From the NCBI RefSeq assembly GCF_001445655.1, contig NZ_LNBE01000001.1:187811-251810 (forward strand): DNA of 64,000 nt. The letters are read 5' to 3'. The notes under the pieces are model-generated. The model did not search any database and was not told the origin of the DNA. It saw only the letters and a list, made by a program, of their open reading frames with translations. Below are positions 8,776-17,635 of the stretch, one piece after another. This stretch comes from Streptomyces roseifaciens (GTDB lineage: Bacteria > Actinomycetota > Actinomycetes > Streptomycetales > Streptomycetaceae). Numbering within the stretch: position 1 is the stretch's first letter; each line of letters begins with the position of its first letter. A program made the translations under genes and the position numbers.

Positions 8776-9234
8776 ATGGCTCTCAAGGAAACGATGCAGC
8801 GATTCACCCCGATGCTCTACGTTCGGGGCAGCTACGAGGCCGTCGCGTTCTACCAGGACGTCTTCGGTGCCGAGGAGATCCAGGAGCGCACCATGCTCCT
8901 GTCGCAGGTGCCGGGCATGAGCGAGATCCCGGGTGCGGACAAGGTCGTCGTCTACTCCAAGCTGCAGTTCGCCGACGGCAGTGGCCTCAACGTCGCGGAG
9001 CTGTCGGACGAGGGTGTCTACGCCAAGGACGGCGGCGCGGTCGTCGGCAACAACATCCACGTGGGGCTGCAGCACACCGATCCGGCCGTGCAGAAGGCCG
9101 AGTTCGCGAAGCTGGCCGAGGGCGGCGCGGTGCTGGAGCCGCTGGAGGAGAAGTTCTGGGGCACGCAGTTCGGCATCGTCCGTGACCGGTTCGGCGTGAT
9201 CTGGGAGTCCAACTGCTACCTGCAGCAGGGCTGA
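8776..9234 (+). CDS. VOC (glyoxalase/PhnB-like) family protein
   Basis: 152 residues with one vicinal-oxygen-chelate fold: FTPMLYVRGSYEAVAFYQDVFGAEE at the start, KLQFADGSGLNVAELS in the middle, and FGIVRDRFGVIWESN at the end, the last typical of PhnB-like members. Family members bind metals or small molecules and include glyoxalases and drug-binding resistance proteins; the ligand is unknown. GGGAGGA lies 9 nt before the ATG. The upstream palindrome at 8666-8692 puts it in the same regulon as the WYL regulator and MFS exporter. Confidence 0.8.
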   Translation: MALKETMQRFTPMLYVRGSYEAVAFYQDVFGAEEIQERTMLLSQVPGMSEIPGADKVVVYSKLQFADGSGLNVAELSDEGVYAKDGGAVVGNNIHVGLQHTDPAVQKAEFAKLAEGGAVLEPLEEKFWGTQFGIVRDRFGVIWESNCYLQQG

Positions 9235-9302
9235 TCACCTAGCCGTGCCAGTGCGCGCCCGTGCCCGTGCGCGCACGGCACCGCCCCCGTTTCCACGGCC
9301 TG

Positions 9303-10295
9303 TCAGCGGCCGCGGGAGCGGGGGCTTCCCGTATCCGGGGTACGGCTGCTGCTGACGTCGCGTATGTAGTCCTCCCACCGTGGCAGGCCGTGGCCGGCGG
9401 CCCGGGCGTGGATGTGGGCGGTGACGTCGCGGACGTAGGCGTACGGCATGGCGCGGTCGACGGCATAGGAGACGGCCAGGCGCTCGTGGAGGTGGGGCGG
9501 GAGGTGGGCCGCCGACTGGCCGAGGAACCAGTCGCGGGCGCCGGGGCTGATGCGCATGACGTCGGGCCAGACGGTGACGGCCCCGGCGTCGGCGCAGGCA
9601 TCGACGAGGGCGTTCAGGGCGTCGGGGTGGTCGCCGGCGTGGGGGATGACGCGGGAGATGAGGACACCCGCGGGGACTCCGGCCGCGCGCAGGGCGGCGA
9701 CGGTGGCCAGGCGGGCGCGCGGAGGTGCGGCGTGGGGTTCGAAGGCGCGCCGGACGCGTTCGTCGAGGGAGCCGAGCGAGGTCATGACGAGGACGTTCGC
9801 GGCGCGCGCGGCTGCGGCGTAGAGGGGGATGTCGCGGCGCAGGAGGGCGCTCTTGGTGGTCGTGGTGAAGTTGACGCGGTGGTCGGCGAGGGCGCGCAGG
9901 ATGCCGGGCATGAGCTGGTAGTGTCCCTCGGCGCGCTGGTAGCAGTCGGTGGAGGTTCCGACCATGACCCAGTCCTCGCCGGTCTTCCCGCCGCGCAGTT
10001 CGCGGCGCAGCACCTCGGCGGCGTTGGTCTTCACCACCACCTGGGTGTTGAAGCCCGCTCCGGTGTCGAAGCCCAGGCGGGCGTGGCCGTCGCGGGCGAA
10101 ACAGTACGTGCAGGCGTGGGTGCAGCCCCGGTACGGGTTGAGGGTCCAGGCCATGCCGCCCGGCCGCGCGCCCGCGACCTTGTTGAGCAGGGTCCGGGCC
10201 CGCTTCTCGTGGAAGGTGATGTCCCGGAAGCCGGGGGCCGGTGCGGGTGGCGGGGTGACGAGGGCCGTGTCGAAGAGCCCGGGCTGTTCACTCAT
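9303..10295 (-). CDS. Rv2578c-family radical SAM protein
   Basis: 330 residues. The 4Fe-4S/SAM motif CTHACTYC (CX3CX2C) lies at about 58-65 within LNPYRGCTHACTYCFAR, followed by a TIM-barrel-like body with VMVGTSTDCYQRAE, TTTTKSALLRRD and VLISRVIPHAGD. This is the pattern of the Rv2578c/spore-photoproduct-lyase-like group, substrate unknown. ATG 10295 overlaps the upstream WYL gene stop by 4 bp (ATGA), so the two are translationally coupled and presumably share the operator at 11291-11316. Confidence 0.85.
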   Translation of the reverse strand: MSEQPGLFDTALVTPPPAPAPGFRDITFHEKRARTLLNKVAGARPGGMAWTLNPYRGCTHACTYCFARDGHARLGFDTGAGFNTQVVVKTNAAEVLRRELRGGKTGEDWVMVGTSTDCYQRAEGHYQLMPGILRALADHRVNFTTTTKSALLRRDIPLYAAAARAANVLVMTSLGSLDERVRRAFEPHAAPPRARLATVAALRAAGVPAGVLISRVIPHAGDHPDALNALVDACADAGAVTVWPDVMRISPGARDWFLGQSAAHLPPHLHERLAVSYAVDRAMPYAYVRDVTAHIHARAAGHGLPRWEDYIRDVSSSRTPDTGSPRSRGR

Positions 10296-11272
10296 CGCGC
10301 ACCGGCTTCCTGCCCGGCGCTGCGTGCGGCACGCAGGACGCGTTCGCCCAGTACCCGCAGGTGTTCGCCGAGTTCGGGCGGGTCGAGGACGTCGAAGTCG
10401 AAGCCGAGGACGGCGACGCGGTAGGCGAGGTATTCGAGGGAGTCCGCCCCGGTGAGCAGGCGGCAGGTGTCCTCGTCGGCGGCTTCGACGACGCCGAGGG
10501 TGGCCGGGATCCGGTCGGCGACCTGCTCGGCGGGGGCGTGGACGAGCAGCAGGGCGCGGTGACCGGCGGTTCCGCTGAGGGTGCCGGCCACCCACGTCGC
10601 GGCGTCGACCCCTTCGGGCAGCTCGCGGGCCGGTACGCGGGCGCCGGTGCGCAAGGGGTCGGTGAGGCGGTCGAGGCGGAAGGTGCGCCAGTCGGCGCGG
10701 TCGCAGTCGTGCGCGACCAGGTACCAGCGGCGCCCGGCGGCCACCAGCCGGTGGGGTTCGACCAGGCGCCGCGTCTCGCTGCCGTTCGCGGCGCGGTAGG
10801 TGAAGCGGAGCTTCTCGTGCGCGACGCAGGCGGCCGCGATCAGTGCCAGGTGCTCGGCATCGGCGGTGGGGCCGCCCTGGGGGACGGCGACGGCGGCTTC
10901 CTGGAGCACGGTCACGCGGCGGCGCAGCCGGGAGGGGAGGACCTGTTCCAGCTTGGTGAGAGCGCGTACGGAGGTCTCCTCGATGCCGGTGACCGAGCCG
11001 GCCGCGGCGGCGCGCAGACCGATGGCGATGGCGACGGCTTCCTCGTCGTCCAGGAGGAGGGGTGGCATGGCGGTGCCGGCGGTCAGCCGGTAGCCGCCGG
11101 TGTTGCCCTGGGTGGCGTGGACGGGGTAGCCGAGTTCGCGCAGGCGGTCGATGTCGCGGCGGATGGTGCGAGGGCTCACGCCGAGGCGGTCGGCGAGCTC
11201 GTGGCCCGGCCATTCGCGCGGGGACTGCAGTAGCGAGAGCAGTCGCAGAAGGCGGGCGGGTGTATCACTCAT
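10292..11272 (-). CDS. YafY-type WYL-domain transcriptional regulator
   Basis: 326 residues. N-terminal winged HTH (ARLLRLLSLLQ, HELADRLGVSPRTIRRDIDRL), then the WYL ligand domain with EPHRLVAAGRRWYLVAHD and a C-terminal WCX part. WYL regulators sense small molecules or nucleic acids and can repress or activate. ATG 11272 lies 18 nt downstream of a palindromic operator, a position suited to autoregulation. Frames extend upstream to 11344 but through the operator, so the shorter start is preferred. It heads a two-gene operon with the radical SAM gene and is divergent from the MFS exporter. A close paralogue is at 17636-18643. Confidence 0.85.
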   Translation of the reverse strand: MSDTPARLLRLLSLLQSPREWPGHELADRLGVSPRTIRRDIDRLRELGYPVHATQGNTGGYRLTAGTAMPPLLLDDEEAVAIAIGLRAAAAGSVTGIEETSVRALTKLEQVLPSRLRRRVTVLQEAAVAVPQGGPTADAEHLALIAAACVAHEKLRFTYRAANGSETRRLVEPHRLVAAGRRWYLVAHDCDRADWRTFRLDRLTDPLRTGARVPARELPEGVDAATWVAGTLSGTAGHRALLLVHAPAEQVADRIPATLGVVEAADEDTCRLLTGADSLEYLAYRVAVLGFDFDVLDPPELGEHLRVLGERVLRAARSAGQEAGAR

Positions 11273-11290
11273 GCCCGGGAGGATGACAGC

Positions 11291-11316
11291 CCAATAGGAC
11301 ATTTCCCGGCCTATTG
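11291..11316. promoter_or_regulatory. Palindromic operator copy 2 (upstream of WYL regulator)
   Basis: CCAATAGG and CCTATTG arms around a GACATTTCCCGG-like centre, starting 18 nt before the regulator's start codon. Near-identical to copies at 8666 and 11382. Confidence 0.75.
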
Positions 11317-11381
11317 CGCTTCGCCAGGCCCTCTGATCAGGCATTTCACCCGACCAGGTCCGGACGGGCCCGGCCGGGAAG

Positions 11382-11408
11382 CCAATAGGTCATGTCCTGG
11401 CCTATTGG
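11382..11408. promoter_or_regulatory. Palindromic operator copy 3 (upstream of MFS exporter)
   Basis: The most perfect copy: CCAATAGG / CCTATTGG arms, extended to GCCAATAGG / CCTATTGGC. It lies 91 bp from copy 2 and about 160 bp before the exporter ATG in the divergent intergenic region. Confidence 0.75.
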
Positions 11409-11565
11409 CTTTCTACGGTCGTATCAGAGCTTCACAGACGCTCCCGCTGCATCGGCCGACGCTGACGCCTGCTCCCTTTTCTCGGCGCCGGGACACGGCT
11501 CTCCCCGCACCGCGCTCTCCACACCGTGCAGCCGCCACGCGCGATACCCCACCTGGAGTACCTCG

Positions 11566-13287
11566 ATGAATCCCCCTGCCACCGCCTCCTCCGTCCCCTC
11601 CCATGCTCCGCCTGATCCGCGCCGTTGGCCGGCCCTGGCCGCGCTGCTGACGGCGACGCTGATGGACGTCATCGACGTGACGATCGTCAACGTCGCCATC
11701 CCCCACATCCAGGACGACCTCGGCGCGTCCTACACCGCCGTGCAGTGGACGGTCGCCGGGTACGCGCTGACCTTCGCGCTGCTGCTGATCACCGGCGGGC
11801 GGCTCGGTGACGTCTTCGGCCGCAAGCGGATGTTCCTGCTCGGCATCGCCGGGTTCACCGTGGCGTCCGCGCTGTGCGGGCTCGCGGCGAACGCGCCGAT
11901 GCTGATCGCCGCGCGCGTCGCGCAGGGCGCGATGGCGGGTCTGATGGTTCCGCAGGTCCTGGCGACCGTGCACGTCACCTTCCCCAAGGGGGAGCGGGCG
12001 AAGGTCTTCGGCATCCACGGGGCGATCACCGCCACCGGCACCATCCTCGGCCCCGTCCTGGGCGGCATCCTCGTACAGGCCGACCTGTTCGACCTGTCCT
12101 GGCGGCCGATCTTCCTGATCAACCTGCCCGTCGGCCTGGCCGCCCTGCTGATCGCCTCCCGCGCGATGGGCGAGTCGAAGGCCGAGCAGCCGCCGCGCGT
12201 GGACCTCGTGGGCATGGGGCTGGCCGCGCTGGGCCTGCTGATGCTCATCTACCCGCTCACCGAGGGCCGTTCGCTGGACTGGCCCGTCTGGACCTTCCTC
12301 ATGATGGCCGCCGGCGTCTGCGTGCTCGCCGTGTTCGTCGTGCACCAGAGGGCCAAGACCGCCTGTGACGACAGCCCGCTGATGCCCACCGGGCTGTTCA
12401 AGGCCCGCAGCTTCAGCGCCGGGATCGGCGTGCAGCTGCTGGTGACGCTCAGTCTGAGCGTGTTCTTCCTCGCCTGGATGATCTACCTTCAGATCGGCCT
12501 CGGCTACAGCGCCCTGCGCGCTGGCCTGGCCGGACTGCCGTTCTCCGTCGCCGTCATGGCCGGCGCCGGGCTGGCGATGGGCGCACTGGTGCCCAGGTTC
12601 GGCCGCATCGTTCTCCAGGCCGGCGCCTTGCTGATGGTCGCGGGACTGCTGCTGTTCTCATGGCAGGTCGGCGCGGCGGGACCGGCGATCGGTTACTGGC
12701 AGATGGCCTGGCCCATGGTGGTCCTCGGACTCGGCATGGGAATGATCGTCGCCCCGCTCACCGACACCGTCCTGACCGACGTCCCCGTCCGTGACGCGGG
12801 CTCCGCCTCCGGTGTCAGCGCCACGGCCGGCCAGCTCGGCAGCGCCTTCGGCGCGGCCCTGGTCGCGGTCGTCTTCTTCGGACTGCTCAGCAGCCACACG
12901 GCGAACGACGACGTCACCGCCAGGCTCCGCACCGACCTGGCCACCACGTCGCTCGGCACCGAGCAGGCCGACCGTGCGGTGACCGCATTCACGATGTGCC
13001 ACCGCGAACGCGCCGCCCAGGCCGACCCCGGCCGCACCCCGGGCAGCTGCACCGCCCTGGCGCCTGCGCACGGCGACCCGCGTGCCGCGGACGCCCTGCG
13101 ACGGGCCGGACAGCAGGCCAACGCGCGGACCTACACCGACACGATCGGCGAGAGCGTCCTGTACGTCACGGGACTGATCGCCGCAGCTCTCCTGCTGATG
13201 TTCGCCCTGCCCCGGAAGGTCCGTACGCCGGACCCCGCGGCGGACCAGCAGGACACCACCCCCACAACCGCTGTCAACACGGCCTGA
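11566..13287 (+). CDS. DHA2-family (EmrB/QacA-type) MFS drug exporter
   Basis: 573 residues with about 14 membrane helices. Motif C/early DHA2 sequence TLMDVIDVTIVNVAIPHIQ, GRLGDVFGRKRMFL (motif A) and AATLTDTV-like late motifs are present, with an extracytoplasmic Cys-containing loop near residues 470-510 (TMCHRERAAQ, PGSCTALAP). Such proteins export drugs using the proton gradient. ATG 11566 has GGAG 8 nt upstream; a longer open frame starts at 11392 but would run through the operator region. The two-domain VOC gene follows after 21 bp, so exporter and VOC protein form an operon under operator copy 3. Confidence 0.9.
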   Translation: MNPPATASSVPSHAPPDPRRWPALAALLTATLMDVIDVTIVNVAIPHIQDDLGASYTAVQWTVAGYALTFALLLITGGRLGDVFGRKRMFLLGIAGFTVASALCGLAANAPMLIAARVAQGAMAGLMVPQVLATVHVTFPKGERAKVFGIHGAITATGTILGPVLGGILVQADLFDLSWRPIFLINLPVGLAALLIASRAMGESKAEQPPRVDLVGMGLAALGLLMLIYPLTEGRSLDWPVWTFLMMAAGVCVLAVFVVHQRAKTACDDSPLMPTGLFKARSFSAGIGVQLLVTLSLSVFFLAWMIYLQIGLGYSALRAGLAGLPFSVAVMAGAGLAMGALVPRFGRIVLQAGALLMVAGLLLFSWQVGAAGPAIGYWQMAWPMVVLGLGMGMIVAPLTDTVLTDVPVRDAGSASGVSATAGQLGSAFGAALVAVVFFGLLSSHTANDDVTARLRTDLATTSLGTEQADRAVTAFTMCHRERAAQADPGRTPGSCTALAPAHGDPRAADALRRAGQQANARTYTDTIGESVLYVTGLIAAALLLMFALPRKVRTPDPAADQQDTTPTTAVNTA

Positions 13288-13308
13288 ACGCAGGAAGAGA
13301 GCCTTCTC

Positions 13309-14136
13309 ATGAGCTTCATGTCCCCCGGATCCGTAGTCTGGTTCGAGATCGGCACCGCCGACATCGCCGCCGTGCGGGACTTCTACGGAAGCGTGCTCGG
13401 CTGGACCTTCGAGACCGACCAGGACTCCTCCACCGACGGACGCGTCTACACCCGCATCATGGCCCCGGGCGCCCCGTGGCCCATGGGCGCGATCGAGCAG
13501 GGCGGGAGCGGCGGCACCGGTGGCGAGGCCGTCAACCTCTCCGTGCTGTCCGCGGACGTCCACGATGACGTCGAGCGCCTGAAGAGGCTCGGCGCGACCG
13601 TCGTCGTCCCGCCCACCACGGTCGGCGAGGTCACCGTCTTCGCCCGGCTCCGCGACCCGCTCGGCAACGTCTTCGCCCTCTTCTCCCGCACGACCTCGGA
13701 GCAGCTGGAAGAGCGGGCGGCCGCGACGGAGGAGCACATCGAGCAGGCCGCCTACGCGCCCGTCCCGGGCGGCTTCGCCTGGTTCGAGATCGGCACCACC
13801 GACCCGCGGGCCACCCGCGAGTTCTACGAGGCCGCGTTCGGCTGGCGGTTCGAGAAGGACGACAGTGCGGGCGGCAAGCCGTACTACAACGTCTTCACCG
13901 GAAACGAGTGGCCCTCGGGCGGCATGTACGACCACAGCACCGGCCCGGGCGGCGCCGACTACACCATGCCCTCGTTCATGGTCACCGATGTGGCCGCGAC
14001 GGTCGCCGGGGCCGTCGCTGCGGGGGCGACGGTCGAGCACGGTCCGGACGGCAACCCGGACGGGCTGGCCTTCGCCCGCCTGATCGACCTGAAGGGCAAC
14101 CGCTTCGGCCTGTTCTCGATGCCCCGGCAGCCCTGA
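13309..14136 (+). CDS. Two-domain VOC (glyoxalase-fold) protein
   Basis: 275 residues made of two tandem vicinal-oxygen-chelate domains. Domain 1 starts VVWFEIGTADIAAVRDFY and ends DPLGNVFALFS; domain 2 starts FAWFEIGTTDPRATREFY and ends DLKGNRFGLFS. Double-domain members form bleomycin-resistance-like or glyoxalase-like binding clefts. AGGAAGAGAG precedes ATG 13309, 21 bp past the MFS stop. Cotranscription with a drug exporter suggests a role in binding or modifying the exported compound; this is inference. Confidence 0.85.
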   Translation: MSFMSPGSVVWFEIGTADIAAVRDFYGSVLGWTFETDQDSSTDGRVYTRIMAPGAPWPMGAIEQGGSGGTGGEAVNLSVLSADVHDDVERLKRLGATVVVPPTTVGEVTVFARLRDPLGNVFALFSRTTSEQLEERAAATEEHIEQAAYAPVPGGFAWFEIGTTDPRATREFYEAAFGWRFEKDDSAGGKPYYNVFTGNEWPSGGMYDHSTGPGGADYTMPSFMVTDVAATVAGAVAAGATVEHGPDGNPDGLAFARLIDLKGNRFGLFSMPRQP

Positions 14137-14148
14137 CGCATGAGGAAG

Positions 14149-14174
14149 GGGCCCGGCGCGCCGGCGCCGGGCCC
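14149..14174. terminator. Bidirectional hairpin terminator
   Basis: 11-bp perfect stem GGGCCCGGCGC / GCGCCGGGCCC with a 4-nt loop, placed between convergent genes ending at 14136 and 14177. Confidence 0.85.
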
Positions 14175-14176
14175 TG

Positions 14177-16474
14177 TCATGCAGCCAGGTCCTTCCGCAG
14201 GGCTCGTGCGGTGTGGGAGGTGCGGTGCTCGAGCAACTGGGCGGGGGTTCCGGTGAACAGGACCTGCCCGCCGTGGCGGCCGCCCTCCGGGCCCATGTCG
14301 ATGACCCGGTCGGCGCGCTTGACGACATCGAGGTTGTGCTCGATGACGATGACCGTGTTGCCGTCGTCGACCAGCCGGTCCAGCAGCCGCTGGAGGGTTT
14401 CCACGTCCGCCATGTGCAGGCCGGTGGTGGGCTCGTCCAGCACGTAGATGCTGCTGCGGCTGCCGAGGTGCCCGGCGAGCTTCAGGCGCTGGCGTTCGCC
14501 CCCGGACAGGGTCGACAAGGGCTGCCCCAGTGTGAGGTAGCCGAGCCCGACCTCCACGAGCGTCTCCAGCGCCGCCCGCACGCCCTTCTCTCCCCGTCCG
14601 GTGAAGAACGCGCATGCCTCCTCGGCGGTCAGGGCGAGGACATCGGTGACCGTCCTGCCGCGCAGGGTGTGCGCGAGCGCCTCGGCGCTGTAGCGAAGGC
14701 CGCGGCAGGACTCGCACACCGTGGTGACCGGGTCGGCGAAGGCCATGTCCGCGGTGACGGTGCCCTTTCCGCCGCAGGCCGGGCAGGCGCCGGTGGAGTT
14801 GAAGCTGAACAGGCCCGCCGGAACGCCGTTGGCGTCGGCGAAGAGCTTGCGCACGGTGTCCATGATCCCGACCCAGGTTGCCGGGGTGGAGCGGGAGTTC
14901 GCGCCGATCGCGCTCTGGTCGATGAAGACCGCCTCGGGATGCCGGGCGGTGAACTCCTCCGATATGAGCGTGGACTTGCCGGACCCGGCCACGCCGGTGA
15001 CCGCGACCAGGACACCGGTGGGGATGTCCACGGACACGTTCTTGAGGTTGTGCAGGCTCGCCCCCGTGACCGGCAGGTGCCCGGTGGGGGTGCGGACGTC
15101 CTCCTTCACCGGCAGCGCACGGCCCAAGTGGCGGCCCGTGAGGGTTCGTGCCCGGCGCAGGCCGGCGACGCTGCCCTCGAAGACGACGTGACCGCCATGG
15201 GTGCCGGCGCCGGGGCCCATGTCGACGACGTGGTCGGCCAGCGCGATGACGTCCCGGTCGTGCTCGACGATCAGCAGCGTGTTGCCCTGGTCCCGCAGCC
15301 GGGTCAGCAGCTTGCCCACGCGGTGGACGTCGCGCGGGTGCAGGCCGGTGGAGGGCTCGTCGAAGATGTAGGTCATGCCGGTGAGGCTGGAGCCCAGGTT
15401 GCGCACGATCTTCAGCCGCTGCCCCTCGCCGCCGGAGAGCGAACCGGTCTCCCGGCCCAGGTGCAGATAGCCCAGCCCGATCTCGTCGATGCGCCGCAGA
15501 CCTTCGATCGCCGCCCTCGCGATCGGCGTACCCAGAGGATGGTCGACCTCGCCCAGGACGCGGATCAGGTCGGTGATCTCCATGGCCATGTGGTCGGCGA
15601 TGGACAGCCCGCCCACCTTCGTCTTCAGGGCGGCCGCATTGAGCCGTGCGCCCCGGCAGCCGGGGCACTCGGCGTCGGTGGTGAACTTCTCCACCGCGTC
15701 CCGTGTCCGCTTCGAGAGTGTGGAAAGGTCCCGGTTGAGGTAGAGCCGGTTGAAGCGGTCGACGATGCCCTCGTAGGTGACGTTCTGGGTCCCCATCCGG
15801 GTCGCAAGCTCGATCTTCACCTCGCCGTCGGTGCTGCCGTGCAGCAGCGTTTGCCACTCCTTCTTCGTGTACGAGCGCAGCGGCTTGTCGTTGTCGAACA
15901 GTCCGGAGCGGGTGAACAGCGTCCACTGCACGCCCCCGACATTGAACAGAGGGAAGAGCAGGGCCCCGGTGTTCAGGGACTTGCTCCGGTCGAAGAAGCG
16001 GTCCAGGTCGAGCTGGACGGTACGGCCGAGCCCTTGGCAGGTGGGGCAGGCCCCGGAGGGGTCGTTGAAGGAGTACGCGGTGGACATGCCCGCGGACGGC
16101 GTGCCCGCGCGGGAGAACAGCAGCCGTATGAGCGAGGCGATGTCCGTCATCGTGCCGACCGTCGAGCGGCTCCCGCCGCCGACCGGCTTCTGGTCCACCA
16201 CGATCGCGGGAGAAAGGTTGCCGATGCCGTCGGCCTCGGGCTTCTCGTATTTCGGCAGGCGGTTGCGGACGAAGGCCGGGAAGGTCTCGTTGAGCTGCCG
16301 CTGGGACTCGACGGCGATCGTGTCGAAGACCACCGAGGACTTTCCGGATCCGGACACCCCCGTGAACACCGTGATCATCCCCTTGGGGATGGTCAGGCAG
16401 ACGTCCTTGAGGTTGTGCTCGCGGGCACGGGTGATGACGATGCCGTGATCGTCACGACGGGGCTTGGTGCTCAT
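14177..16474 (-). CDS. Short UvrA paralogue (DrrC-like, drug-resistance class)
   Basis: 765 residues, well below the roughly 950 of housekeeping UvrA. Two ABC ATPase halves are present: Walker A GVSGSGKSS and GVAGSGKST, signatures GSLSGGEGQRLK and STLSGGERQRLK, and zinc-finger CPTCQGLG, CPGCRGARL and CPACGGKG modules. The UvrB-binding insertion is reduced, as in the class that includes DrrC of daunorubicin producers, thought to remove DNA-bound drugs. CAGGAG lies 6 nt before ATG 16474. It is convergent with the MFS/VOC operon, so three resistance-type functions lie side by side, though not in one operon. Confidence 0.85.
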   Translation of the reverse strand: MSTKPRRDDHGIVITRAREHNLKDVCLTIPKGMITVFTGVSGSGKSSVVFDTIAVESQRQLNETFPAFVRNRLPKYEKPEADGIGNLSPAIVVDQKPVGGGSRSTVGTMTDIASLIRLLFSRAGTPSAGMSTAYSFNDPSGACPTCQGLGRTVQLDLDRFFDRSKSLNTGALLFPLFNVGGVQWTLFTRSGLFDNDKPLRSYTKKEWQTLLHGSTDGEVKIELATRMGTQNVTYEGIVDRFNRLYLNRDLSTLSKRTRDAVEKFTTDAECPGCRGARLNAAALKTKVGGLSIADHMAMEITDLIRVLGEVDHPLGTPIARAAIEGLRRIDEIGLGYLHLGRETGSLSGGEGQRLKIVRNLGSSLTGMTYIFDEPSTGLHPRDVHRVGKLLTRLRDQGNTLLIVEHDRDVIALADHVVDMGPGAGTHGGHVVFEGSVAGLRRARTLTGRHLGRALPVKEDVRTPTGHLPVTGASLHNLKNVSVDIPTGVLVAVTGVAGSGKSTLISEEFTARHPEAVFIDQSAIGANSRSTPATWVGIMDTVRKLFADANGVPAGLFSFNSTGACPACGGKGTVTADMAFADPVTTVCESCRGLRYSAEALAHTLRGRTVTDVLALTAEEACAFFTGRGEKGVRAALETLVEVGLGYLTLGQPLSTLSGGERQRLKLAGHLGSRSSIYVLDEPTTGLHMADVETLQRLLDRLVDDGNTVIVIEHNLDVVKRADRVIDMGPEGGRHGGQVLFTGTPAQLLEHRTSHTARALRKDLAA

Positions 16475-16572
16475 GCGGTGCTCCTGGCAGGTGGTGCGGG
16501 CCCGGACCAGGCGGTGACGGTCTGGGCGGCCCCGGTCCGGGAGGGGGCGGGGACAGGACTGAAGGGGTGGGG

Positions 16573-17517
16573 TCAGGACCGGGTGAGGGCCTGGTCGACG
16601 TCGAGCGCCAGTCGCAGCGTCTCGGTGGCCGCGCGTGGGGTGAGGAGGGTGTCCTCGGTGCCCTTGGCGACGCAGTCCAGAACGTGGTTGATCGCGGCGG
16701 TGTAGTTGTCGGCGGGGGAGAGGCCGACCTCGCGGGAGCCGGCCGGGGTGTACTCGGTCAGGCGCATGACCGGGCCGGTGCGCTCGAAGGGACGCTCGTG
16801 CAGTTCGAGGACCCCTTCGGTGAACGTGGCCTCGAAGCCGTGGGTGACGCCGTACGAGGCCGGGACCATCGACGAGGCGGTGTACTCCACGACCGCGTCG
16901 TCGTAGCGCAGCACGGTCTCGGCAGCGGCCCGCCCGTCGCCGGCGGTGACCCCGGTGGCGTGGATTTCCCGCGGCAGGCCGAGGGCGGCGACGGTGTAGT
17001 CCAGGTCGGAGAGCATCACCTCCAGCGCGAGCTTGCCCAGGCCCAGGTCGACCGGGCCCCAGATCGGGCCGGCCTTGCGGTACGAGCGCAGGGCGCGCAG
17101 CTCACCGAGGGAGCCGTCCCGGATCACCCGGTGCAGGTGCTGCACGGCCGGGTGCACCCGCATGAACATGTCGATGAACACGTGCTTGTCGCTCGCTTCG
17201 GCGGCGCGGGTGATCTCCTCGGCCTCGGCGACGGTGGGGGCGATGGGCAGCTCGCACAGCACGTGCTTGCCGGCCGCCAGCGCCCGCAGGATGTGCTCCT
17301 TGTGCAGGGCCGTCGGCAGGCAGACGTCCACCAGGTCGACGTCCGGGTCGTCGTAGATCGCGTCCACCTCCGTGGTCGTGGCGAAGCCGAAGTTCCGGGC
17401 GAACATCGCGAGCTTCTCGGGGCTGCGTCCGTAGACGACCACCTCGGTGCCGGGGCGGGCGGCGTAGACGCCGGCGTGGGCGACGGCGAATCCGGTTCCC
17501 AGCAGTCCGATCTTCAT
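16573..17517 (-). CDS. Gfo/Idh/MocA-family oxidoreductase
   Basis: 314 residues. N-terminal Rossmann fold MKIGLLGTGFAVAHAGVYAA, then VDLVDVCLPTALHKEHILRAL and GKHVLCELPIAPTVAEAEE, the usual EKP-like segment being ELP here. The C-terminal alpha/beta dimerisation domain has SDLDYTVAALGLP and ends LALDVDQALTRS. Expected to oxidise or reduce a sugar or inositol-like substrate with NAD(P). GGAGA precedes ATG 17517. Divergent from a WYL regulator that may control it. Confidence 0.85.
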   Translation of the reverse strand: MKIGLLGTGFAVAHAGVYAARPGTEVVVYGRSPEKLAMFARNFGFATTTEVDAIYDDPDVDLVDVCLPTALHKEHILRALAAGKHVLCELPIAPTVAEAEEITRAAEASDKHVFIDMFMRVHPAVQHLHRVIRDGSLGELRALRSYRKAGPIWGPVDLGLGKLALEVMLSDLDYTVAALGLPREIHATGVTAGDGRAAAETVLRYDDAVVEYTASSMVPASYGVTHGFEATFTEGVLELHERPFERTGPVMRLTEYTPAGSREVGLSPADNYTAAINHVLDCVAKGTEDTLLTPRAATETLRLALDVDQALTRS

Positions 17518-17594
17518 GGCGACACATCTCCTCAGCGATATGCGAGGGAATCATCTGGTTCGTTCCCTCCGGCAAATCCCACGCTAGGAGCCTT

Positions 17595-17612
17595 TTAGGA
17601 CATGACTCGTCC
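17595..17612. promoter_or_regulatory. Possible operator of the second WYL regulator
   Basis: TTAGGACATG at 17595-17604 matches one half of the operators at 8666, 11291 and 11382 (ATAGGWCAT). GGAC and GTCC (17598-17601, 17609-17612) form a short inverted repeat. It lies in the divergent region between the oxidoreductase and the regulator. Confidence 0.35.
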
Positions 17613-17635
17613 GCATGTGGAGTCACAGTGGAGGC

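Noticed and set aside
14213..16705. An 830-residue open frame on the plus strand
   Set aside because: Exactly antisense to the UvrA paralogue, whose ATPase and zinc motifs are intact; composition is that of a shadow.
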